Below are positions 1-6,416 of a DNA stretch of 6,824 nucleotides, piece by piece. Each line of letters begins with the position of its first letter. The first letter of the stretch is position 1. Source of the stretch: Acidobacteriota bacterium (GTDB lineage Bacteria > Acidobacteriota > Terriglobia > Terriglobales > Acidobacteriaceae). Location: the NCBI GenBank assembly GCA_021798655.1, contig JAJZFE010000234.1, positions 1 to 6,824 on the forward strand, written 5' to 3'. The position numbers and the translations under genes were made by a program. The notes beneath the pieces are model-generated. The model saw only the letters and a list, made by a program, of their open reading frames with translations. It did not search any database and was not told where the DNA came from.

Positions 1-14
1 AACAAAATGGCCCC

Positions 15-34
15 GAACATACTTTCGTATGTTC
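15..34. promoter_or_regulatory. Perfect inverted repeat in the receptor leader, possible operator or hairpin
   Basis: Two 8-base arms, GAACATAC and GTATGTTC, are exact reverse complements separated by TTTC. The repeat lies 115 bases upstream of the receptor start codon. It is AT-richer than the surrounding sequence and no T-run follows it, so an intrinsic terminator for an upstream gene is unlikely. A dimeric transcription factor site is the simplest reading; a 4-base-loop RNA hairpin in a 5' leader is the alternative. The outer GAAC/GTTC bases recall LexA-type half sites, but the 12-base spacing does not match the LexA spacings I know. The regulator is therefore unassigned. The palindrome is seen directly; its function is inferred. 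Confidence 0.45.
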
Positions 35-137
35 CCTAGGATGTGTTTCGGCGCGTACCTTCGTCCACGCATGGAAAGAGGCATGATTGCGCGTTCCCAC
101 CGGAACTGCCTCCATCTGCACACGGATATTCAAGACC

Positions 138-142
138 AAGGA
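138..142 (+). promoter_or_regulatory. Ribosome binding site that decides the receptor start
   Basis: AAGGA lies 7 bases before the ATG at 150. The next in-frame upstream candidate, TTG at 87, has no comparable purine run at the right distance. Starting there would add 21 residues in front of a normal signal peptide. The Shine-Dalgarno match and the signal peptide both support 150. Confidence 0.75.
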
Positions 143-149
143 AGTCTGC

Positions 150-3100
150 ATGAAGCTGCACTGTTCAACACTCCGTTATGTCGCCTTGGGGGCGATCCTC
201 TGCCTTCCTTACGCACCCCGCGCCCACGCCCAGGCTGGACTGGCGACGCTGAGCGGCACCGTCACCGACGCCTCCGGCGCCATCGTTCCCGGAGCCACGG
301 CCACGCTGATCGATGAACCGACGAAGACCCGGCGCACCGCCATCGCCGACAAGTCCGGCCTCGTCAGCTTCATCGGCGTTCCCGCCTCCACGTACGACAT
401 CCTCGTAGCGTCTCCGGGGTTCCGTCCTACCCGGGTAAACGGCATTCCCGTCCACATCAACGATCAGCTTGATCTCCGCAAACTCGTGTTGGCGGTCGCC
501 TCCAACGACGTCAGCGTCACGGTCACAAGTGAGAGCGGGGCCATCACGCCAACCTCCTCCGGCGAGCAGTCCTACACGCTGACCGGCAGCGAAATCCAGA
601 AGTTGAACATCGAGAGCCGCAGCGCGCTCGAACTGCTGGACCTGATCCCGGGAGCGGCTAACACCGGCAACTTCACCAGCAGCTACAACCGCCAGCAGGC
701 CGGCTTCGGACAGAACTCCAGCACCTACACGGTGAACGGGAACCGCTTCGACCAGGTGCAGATCGTCTCCGACGGCGCGCCCGTCACGGACCTGAACACC
801 GCCGGCTCGGCAGCCGTCACGCCGAACGTCGACATGATCTCAGAGGCCAAGGTGGAGACCAGCGCGTTCTCCGCCGTGCAGCCGAACGGCCCCATCGTCT
901 TCAACACGCAGACCAAGTCCGGTGGAGACCACTTCCACGGCGAGGGCTACATCCAGGCGCGCAACCACATCTTCGACGCCACCGACTCCTACACCAAGGA
1001 GCTGGGCCTGCCGAAGGCGCAGAACAGCTTTTACTACGCGGGGTTCAACATCGGCGGCCCGGTATTGTTTCCGCACTCCGGCTTCAACCACAACCGCGAC
1101 AAGCTCTTCTTCTTCGCCGCGATGGAGATCACGCAGCAGCACGTCGACCTCGGCGCGCAGGGAGCCATCGTGCCCACCGCGCTGATGCGCACCGGCGTCT
1201 TCAGTCCGGCGGAGTTGAACGCCCTCTCTGGCGGCGTATACAACAACTACTACATCACCAACACGCCGTGCACGGGCAACTACTACAACGGGCCTTACTG
1301 CAACAACGGCACCTATACCCCCACCATCGACAAGGGCGGGCTGACGCTGATGAACACCCTGCTGCCGCTGCCCAACGCCAACCCTTCGGCGAACCCGCAG
1401 AACTACAACCTGGTCTCCGACTTCGTGACCTCCGACCCGCGCAACCAGGACAACATCAAGCTGGACTATGACGTGAGCGAGCGGACGCACCTCTCCGGCC
1501 GCTACAACCACGAGAACGAGAACGTCCCCGCGCCCTACGGGCCTTACAACACTGTCAACTACAACACCATTCCGTACCCCGCCTCGCAGGAGGGACGCAA
1601 CGCCTCCGACTCGATCAACGGCAACCTGACCAACGCCATCCGGCCGACGCTGACCAACGAGCTCTCGGTCGCGTACACGCGCTTCCGGCTGCGCATCGAC
1701 CTCAACAACCTGAACGCCGTCTCACGCACCGCCACCGCGTACCCGTACGGCAACGTCTACCCCGGCTCGGACATCCTCCCGAACGTCAGCTTCTCCTACA
1801 ACCGCGCGGGCTCGCAGATTCCCGGCGGCGAGGCACCGCCGTTCTCCGGCATCCAGAACACGACCACCGTGACCGACGGCATCACCAAGCAGTTGGGCGC
1901 GCACCTGCTTCAGTTCGGCTTCTACGACGTCTTTGCGACGTACAACAACCTCACCACGGGCAACGACAACGGCGCGGTCTACGCCACCGCGGCGAGCTAC
2001 GGCAACTCCGGCAATGGCAGCACCGGCAACGAGTATGCCGACCTGTTGGTGGGCGTCATCTCCGGCTACACGCAGTCCAGCCAGAACGTGATGGCGAACA
2101 TGATCAACAAACGCTTCGACTTCTACGGCGAAGATACCTGGAAGGTGAACAGCCGCGTCACCTTCAACTATGGCGCGCGACTGGACCATATCGCCTGGTG
2201 GTACGACAAGAACGGCCTGATCTCGGTCTTCAACCCGGCCGCGTACGTCGCCACAGCCCCGGTCACGGCCTACTCCGGGATGCAGGACCACGCCACCAAC
2301 CCTGCGATCAACATCTCCGGGCGTCCGCCGCTCAAGTTCCAGTTTGCCCCGTCCGTCGGCTTTGCCGTGGACCTCGACGGCCGCGGCTCCACGATCCTGC
2401 GTGGCGGCGTCGGTACGAACTATTACGTCGACCCCGGCATCAACGCGTACTCCGCCATCGGCGCGCCGCCCAACCTGCAACAGTTCAGCTACTTCACCTC
2501 GTCGAACGCGACGCTCACGCTCGGCGGCGTCTCCGCCATCAACCCGGCGTCAAATCCCGGGGTGGTCTACGGCAGCGCCGACCCGAACGACCACGGCCCC
2601 GCCGTCACCTACTCCTGGAACCTCGCCCTTTCGCACACCTTCCGTTCCAACTTCCAGCTTGAGACCAGCTACGTGGGCAACACCTCGCGCCACCTTAACG
2701 GCTACACCCAGACCAACGTCGTCCCGCTTGGCGCGGAGAACATCAACGCCGACGGGGGCCCGTACTTCGGCGGCAACTACTACCAGCAGCTCAACCGGCC
2801 GTATTCTTCCTTCGGCGACATCGACTACAACACGCACAACATCGGCTCGAACTACAACTCGCTGCAGGTGACCGCCTCCAAGACCAAGGGCCTCGTCAAC
2901 GCGTGGCTCACGTACACCTTCGGAAAATCGCTGGGCGACACCTGCGAGGACAACTTCCAGCACCAGAACTGCTACGGTGTGCAGCCGTTCGACCGCTCGC
3001 AGGCGGTCAACCTCTCCTACTACGTCAACCTGCCCGACGTCAGCGCGCACCACCTCGGCAACCACAAGGTGGTCAATGGCGCGCTGGACGGCTGGAAGAT

Positions 3101-3686
3101 CTCCGGCATCGAGCAGTACGGCACGGGCTCGCCCTTCACCGACGTGCCGCAAGGCAGTCCCAACCACAACGAGTACAGCGGCAACCAGGTGATCGGCATC
3201 TACGGCAGCTACCCGATCCCGGCGGGCGTCACCTCCAAGGGCGTGGCGTATGCGGCGACCGCCATTCCGATCTCGAACGACGCCATCAACGGCACGCCCG
3301 ACGAGTCCGCCGTGCCGGTCATCACGTGCGATCCGCGCCGCGGACTCAAGGCGCACCAATACTTCAACCCCTCCTGCTTCGCCGCGCCCTCCATCGGACA
3401 CAACGGCACCTTCCAGCTGCCGTACATCCACGGACCGGCTTACTTCAACGACGAGATCGGGCTCTTCAAGGACTTCAAGGTCCGCCAGGGCCAGACGCTC
3501 GAACTTCGCTTCCAGGGCTTCGACTTCCTGAACCGCGCCTTCGACACCTACCAGCAGTACGACAGCTCGCTGTACATGGACTTCACGGCGCTGAACGCCG
3601 CGCCCACGAACGCGACAGCCGCCGGCGTTACCACCACTCGCACGGGCCATCGCACCGTGCAACTGGAAGCCAAGTACATCTTCTAG
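150..3686 (+). CDS. Oar-like TonB-dependent outer-membrane receptor with carboxypeptidase-regulatory-like domain
   Basis: This encodes a 1,178-residue outer-membrane protein of the large acidobacterial Oar-like TonB-dependent receptor group. Such receptors move ligands across the outer membrane using TonB energy; the ligand here is unknown. Residues 1-28 form a signal peptide (a hydrophobic stretch ending AHAQ, cut near Ala27/Gln28). Residues about 31-116 form a carboxypeptidase-regulatory-like beta-sandwich, recognisable by LSGTVTDASGAIVPGA and a later GFRP turn. DVSVTVT at 120-126 is a possible TonB box. A plug region follows at roughly 130-270, with LTGSEIQKLNIES, YTVNGNRFDQV and ISEAKVETSAFSA, then a long Asn/Tyr-rich barrel. 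The family motifs FNPSCFAAP, GLFKDF and LRFQGFDFLNRAF are near the end, and the protein ends in VQLEAKYIF, a terminal-Phe beta-signal. Length is normal for the group. Six Cys in the barrel occur as three close pairs (374/384, 932/941, 1060/1076). No frameshift is visible. A GH35 gene follows 91 bp downstream. The family call is firm; substrate and partner are not known. Confidence 0.93.
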   Translation: MKLHCSTLRYVALGAILCLPYAPRAHAQAGLATLSGTVTDASGAIVPGATATLIDEPTKTRRTAIADKSGLVSFIGVPASTYDILVASPGFRPTRVNGIPVHINDQLDLRKLVLAVASNDVSVTVTSESGAITPTSSGEQSYTLTGSEIQKLNIESRSALELLDLIPGAANTGNFTSSYNRQQAGFGQNSSTYTVNGNRFDQVQIVSDGAPVTDLNTAGSAAVTPNVDMISEAKVETSAFSAVQPNGPIVFNTQTKSGGDHFHGEGYIQARNHIFDATDSYTKELGLPKAQNSFYYAGFNIGGPVLFPHSGFNHNRDKLFFFAAMEITQQHVDLGAQGAIVPTALMRTGVFSPAELNALSGGVYNNYYITNTPCTGNYYNGPYCNNGTYTPTIDKGGLTLMNTLLPLPNANPSANPQNYNLVSDFVTSDPRNQDNIKLDYDVSERTHLSGRYNHENENVPAPYGPYNTVNYNTIPYPASQEGRNASDSINGNLTNAIRPTLTNELSVAYTRFRLRIDLNNLNAVSRTATAYPYGNVYPGSDILPNVSFSYNRAGSQIPGGEAPPFSGIQNTTTVTDGITKQLGAHLLQFGFYDVFATYNNLTTGNDNGAVYATAASYGNSGNGSTGNEYADLLVGVISGYTQSSQNVMANMINKRFDFYGEDTWKVNSRVTFNYGARLDHIAWWYDKNGLISVFNPAAYVATAPVTAYSGMQDHATNPAINISGRPPLKFQFAPSVGFAVDLDGRGSTILRGGVGTNYYVDPGINAYSAIGAPPNLQQFSYFTSSNATLTLGGVSAINPASNPGVVYGSADPNDHGPAVTYSWNLALSHTFRSNFQLETSYVGNTSRHLNGYTQTNVVPLGAENINADGGPYFGGNYYQQLNRPYSSFGDIDYNTHNIGSNYNSLQVTASKTKGLVNAWLTYTFGKSLGDTCEDNFQHQNCYGVQPFDRSQAVNLSYYVNLPDVSAHHLGNHKVVNGALDGWKISGIEQYGTGSPFTDVPQGSPNHNEYSGNQVIGIYGSYPIPAGVTSKGVAYAATAIPISNDAINGTPDESAVPVITCDPRRGLKAHQYFNPSCFAAPSIGHNGTFQLPYIHGPAYFNDEIGLFKDFKVRQGQTLELRFQGFDFLNRAFDTYQQYDSSLYMDFTALNAAPTNATAAGVTTTRTGHRTVQLEAKYIF

Positions 3687-3700
3687 GCTTCACCCGACGA

Positions 3701-3736
3701 CGCGCGGGCGGGCGTGCTTCGACGCTTGCCCGCGCG
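3701..3736 (+). terminator. Strong GC-rich hairpin between receptor and GH35 genes, possible terminator or attenuator
   Basis: CGCGCGGGC (3701-3709) pairs perfectly with GCCCGCGCG (3728-3736). The stem continues inward through two G-T wobbles and four Watson-Crick pairs to a six-base GCTTCG loop, about 15 pairs in all. It begins 14 bases after the receptor stop codon, where a terminator would be expected. The following bases (GCCTCTTGT) are only weakly T-rich, so it does not have the classic intrinsic terminator tail. It may be a partial terminator that lowers expression of the downstream gene, or a 3'-end mRNA stabiliser. The pairing is seen directly; the role is inferred. Confidence 0.55.
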
Positions 3737-3766
3737 GCCTCTTGTCGCACGAACACGCAGGCCACC

Positions 3767-3772
3767 AAGGGG
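3767..3772 (+). promoter_or_regulatory. Ribosome binding site that decides the GH35 start
   Basis: AAGGGG sits 5 bases before the ATG at 3778. An in-frame TTG at 3742 would add 12 polar residues (including three His) ahead of the hydrophobic signal sequence and has no good Shine-Dalgarno match, since the hairpin arm occupies that place. Both points favour 3778. Confidence 0.65.
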
Positions 3773-3777
3773 TTTCG

Positions 3778-6258
3778 ATGAAAGTTAGCTTTGGCGTCGC
3801 CGTTCTGCTCGCGCTGGCCCTCTCCTGCGCGGCGCAGCAGCCGCCGCGCTCCAACGAGGTCTTCGTCGACGCCTCCGCGACCGTCCCGCCTCCCGAGACC
3901 GGATACCTGCACCTCGGTGGCACGTCCACCGACGGCCACTCTCTCCAGATCAACAGCCGCTACCTCGTCCTCGACGGCAAGCCCTGGCTGCCCGTCATGG
4001 GCGAGTTCCACTTCAGCCGCTATCCCGAGTCGCAGTGGGAGGAAGAGATCCTCAAGATGAAGGCCGGTGGCGTCGACATCGTCTCCACCTACGTCTTCTG
4101 GATTCACCAGGAAGAGGTCGAGGGCACGTTCGACTGGTCGGGCCAGCGCGACCTGCGACGCTTCGTGGAGCTTTGCGCCAGGCACAACATGTACGTCTGG
4201 CTCCGTATCGGCCCGTGGGCGCACGGTGAGGTACGCAACGGTGGCTTTCCCGACTGGCTCGCCACGCTGCCCAACACCCGCACCAACGATCCGGTCTACA
4301 TTCGCTACGTCCAGAGCTACTTCAACCAGATCGGCGAACAGGTCCGCGGCCTCATGTTCAAGGACGGCGGCCCCGTCATCGGCACGCAACTGGAGAACGA
4401 GTACGGCCTGCACGGCCCGGGGCGCGGGGCCGAGCACATCCTGAAGTTGAAGCAATTGGCCCTCGCCGCCGGCATTGAAACGCCGCTGTACTCGGTCACC
4501 GGCTGGCCCTCGCTCGACTTCCCGCCGCTGGAGGTCGTCCCCGTCTCCGGCGGCTATCCCGACGGCTTCTGGTACGGCTCGCGGAACCAGCTGCCCCCGA
4601 GCATGACGTACCTCTTCAACTTCAACCGCGAGCTGGGCGACATGGGCGCGACCGTCGCATCCGACGACCCCACCGGCAAGGTCGACCTGCGCCACGACCC
4701 CTACTTCGCCGCCGAAGAGGCCGGTGGCATGGCCTCGGCCTACCACCGCCGACCGGTGCTCTCGGCCGACGACATCGCTGCGCTCACCCTCACCAACCTC
4801 GGCTCCGGCATCAACCTCTACGGCTACTACATGTTCCACGGGGGCGCGAACCCCACCGGCCGCCTCTCCACGCTGCAGGAATCGACCGCCACCGGCTACC
4901 CGAACGACCTGCCCGAGAAGAACTATGACTTCGTCGCGCCCCTCGGCGAGTTCGGGCAGGAGCGCGAGTCCTACCGCAAGACGCGCCTGCTGCACCTCTT
5001 CCTGAACGCCTACGGATCGCAACTCGCGGCCATGCCTGCGTATGCGCCGGTCGGGCACACCCGCGACCCGGCAAACGTCACGATCCCGCGCGTGGCCGTG
5101 CGTACCGACGGGCGCTCGGGCTTCGTCTTCGTGAACAATCACGTTCGGCAGCTCGCCATGCCGGACCATGCCGGATTTCAGGTTCGCGTCAAGCTCCCCG
5201 CAGGCGAAGCGCTGATTCCCGCACGGCCCATCACGCTTCCCGCCGACCGCTACTTCGTGTGGCCCTTCGGTCTCCGCCTCGGCGGATGCGTGCTGCGGTA
5301 TGGCACCGCGCAGCTGCTCACGCAGATCGAAACCCCCGCAGGCACGGTCGTCGTCTTCTTTGCCGTCCCCGGCGTATCGCCCGAGTTCTCGTTTGAGAGC
5401 GCGAGCCTGCGGGAATTCTCCGCGCCCTCCGCTGTGGTCTCCCGTGTCGGAGACGCGACCGTCGTGCGCGGCCTCGCGCCCGGCATGAACGCGACGATCC
5501 GGATGACCGACCCCGCCGGCGAGCACATCACCGTGCTGCTGCTCTCACAGCAGGAGGCCGAGCGCGTCGCCCGCTTCCGCATCGGCGGCGTCGATCGCCT
5601 GCTCGTCAGCGCCTCCAGCCTCTTCTTCGACGGGCAACAACTTCATCTGGAGTCCACCTCCGCGACGCAGGAGGTTGGCGTGCTGCCGGAGGTCGCCCTG
5701 CGCGGCTCGCCCGGAACGCCTGACGGCCTGTGGACGCGGCATCGCTTCACCCAGCCGGAGAAGCACCCCTCCCTCACCATCAGGCAAACGCGACAAGCCA
5801 TCGCCCGTCCGGCGATGCGCATGGGTCCTTACATCGACTGGCGGAAGGGTACCGTCCCCGCAGTCCCCGCCGACACAGCCTTCCGAACCGCGTCGCAGTG
5901 GGAGATCCAGTGGAGGAATCCGGACCTCTCCGGCCTCAGCGACGCCCTCTTGCAGGTCGACTACACCGGCGACCTCGCCCGCCTGGAGGCTCACGGCAAG
6001 CTGCTCGACGACGACTTCTTCAACGGCCTCCCCTGGCAGGTCGGTCTCCGGCGTTTCGGAGCGGAGACCGCCGCAGGCACGCTGACGCTGGAGGTTCTCC
6101 CCATGCCGCACGTTGCGCCTGTCTATCTGGAAGGGCCCGCACGTGCGAGGCTCGGCCACGTCGACCCCGACGGTTCAAACCTTCGCGTGAAGGTCGTGCC
6201 CGTCTACGAGTCGATCGCCCAGCCGACAACGGTATCCACGAGTGAACACGTTCAGTGA
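3778..6258 (+). CDS. Exported GH35 beta-galactosidase-type glycoside hydrolase
   Basis: This encodes an 826-residue exported glycosidase of family GH35, retaining enzymes that usually release terminal beta-linked galactose. Residues 1-21 are a signal peptide. LALSC ending at Cys17 fits a relaxed lipobox, while CAAQ|Q would suit signal peptidase I, so both lipid-anchored and free forms are possible. The TIM-barrel domain covers about 60-395: GEFHFSRYP (75-83), STYVFWIHQE (103-112), GPWAHGEVRNGGFPDWL (145-161), and the GH35 signature GGPVIGTQLENEYG ending at Gly210, with Glu208 as expected acid/base. The probable nucleophile is Glu313 in AAEEAGGM, which fits the E-x2-GG pattern of fungal-type GH35 enzymes; Glu314 is less likely. 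YMFHGGANPTG (351-361) closes the barrel. Later beta-rich domains include SGFVFVNNH (447-455), YFVWPFG (492-498) and a C-terminal jelly-roll-like segment near 722-785 with HGKLLDDDFFNG. It follows the receptor gene by 91 bp, which suggests joint use of a galactose-containing glycan, though a hairpin lies between. Family call is firm; true substrate is inferred. Confidence 0.93.
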   Translation: MKVSFGVAVLLALALSCAAQQPPRSNEVFVDASATVPPPETGYLHLGGTSTDGHSLQINSRYLVLDGKPWLPVMGEFHFSRYPESQWEEEILKMKAGGVDIVSTYVFWIHQEEVEGTFDWSGQRDLRRFVELCARHNMYVWLRIGPWAHGEVRNGGFPDWLATLPNTRTNDPVYIRYVQSYFNQIGEQVRGLMFKDGGPVIGTQLENEYGLHGPGRGAEHILKLKQLALAAGIETPLYSVTGWPSLDFPPLEVVPVSGGYPDGFWYGSRNQLPPSMTYLFNFNRELGDMGATVASDDPTGKVDLRHDPYFAAEEAGGMASAYHRRPVLSADDIAALTLTNLGSGINLYGYYMFHGGANPTGRLSTLQESTATGYPNDLPEKNYDFVAPLGEFGQERESYRKTRLLHLFLNAYGSQLAAMPAYAPVGHTRDPANVTIPRVAVRTDGRSGFVFVNNHVRQLAMPDHAGFQVRVKLPAGEALIPARPITLPADRYFVWPFGLRLGGCVLRYGTAQLLTQIETPAGTVVVFFAVPGVSPEFSFESASLREFSAPSAVVSRVGDATVVRGLAPGMNATIRMTDPAGEHITVLLLSQQEAERVARFRIGGVDRLLVSASSLFFDGQQLHLESTSATQEVGVLPEVALRGSPGTPDGLWTRHRFTQPEKHPSLTIRQTRQAIARPAMRMGPYIDWRKGTVPAVPADTAFRTASQWEIQWRNPDLSGLSDALLQVDYTGDLARLEAHGKLLDDDFFNGLPWQVGLRRFGAETAAGTLTLEVLPMPHVAPVYLEGPARARLGHVDPDGSNLRVKVVPVYESIAQPTTVSTSEHVQ

Positions 6259-6328
6259 GTCGCAGGGCCAGCAGTCCGATCGCGCCGTCGTGTTGAAGCT
6301 CTTGAGAAGTGTCCGATTGCGAGCCCGC

Positions 6329-6355
6329 GAAGATCCTTGCGCCCCAGGAATCTTC
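6329..6355 (+). other. Small hairpin in the GH35-peptidase gap
   Basis: GAAGAT (6329-6334) pairs with ATCTTC (6350-6355), and CCT (6335-6337) continues the stem against AGG (6346-6348) with A6349 bulged and an eight-base loop. It is 71 bases after the GH35 stop and no T-run follows, so a classic terminator is not supported. The rest of the 158-bp gap (6259-6416) shows no convincing gene. A short near-direct repeat, GTCCGATYGCG, occurs at 6274-6284 and 6311-6321. Confidence 0.3.
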
Positions 6356-6405
6356 ATCGTCTCGCACATGACGAAAGTAATCAGTCGGGAACACCTTTTT
6401 GCGGG

Positions 6406-6411
6406 TACGAT
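6406..6411 (+). promoter_or_regulatory. -10-like box just upstream of the peptidase start
   Basis: TACGAT matches four of six bases of the sigma-70 -10 consensus and lies five bases before the ATG at 6417. There is no good -35 element at 17 bases upstream and no strong Shine-Dalgarno sequence before the ATG. If the box is used, transcription would begin at or near the A of the start codon and give a leaderless mRNA. A chance match is quite possible. Confidence 0.2.
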
Positions 6412-6416
6412 GTGTC

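Noticed and set aside
15..34. LexA/SOS box reading of the leader palindrome
   Set aside because: GAAC and GTTC ends are present but separated by 12 bases, not the spacing of the LexA sites I know, and the downstream gene is not a DNA-repair gene.
87..149. In-frame N-terminal extension of the receptor from TTG 87
   Set aside because: It would bury the signal peptide behind 21 polar residues, and the good Shine-Dalgarno sequence is placed for ATG 150.
2550..3662. Open frame of 370 codons on the minus strand inside the receptor gene
   Set aside because: It is the antisense shadow of the receptor, with Val/Arg/Gly-biased composition produced by the GC-rich codons of the real gene and no motif.
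150..3686. Asn/Tyr/Gly-rich short repeated motifs in the receptor as a tandem repeat array
   Set aside because: The NYNS/NNY-like runs are irregular and typical of outer-membrane barrel loops; no fixed repeat unit is visible at the DNA level.
3742..3777. In-frame N-terminal extension of the GH35 enzyme from TTG 3742
   Set aside because: The extra 12 residues precede a normal signal sequence and the ribosome binding site at 3767-3772 fits ATG 3778.
3628..5526. Open frame of 632 codons on the minus strand across the gap and the GH35 gene
   Set aside because: It is antisense to a clear GH35 gene in GC-rich DNA. Its translation is Val/Arg/Gly/Ala/Glu-rich, low in complexity, and has no recognisable domain. 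It also runs through the intergenic hairpin.
6245..6254. GAACACGTTC near-palindrome at the end of the GH35 gene
   Set aside because: It is inside the last codons of the coding sequence, has only 4-base exact arms and is easily explained by chance; it does not match the leader palindrome beyond the GAAC/GTTC ends.
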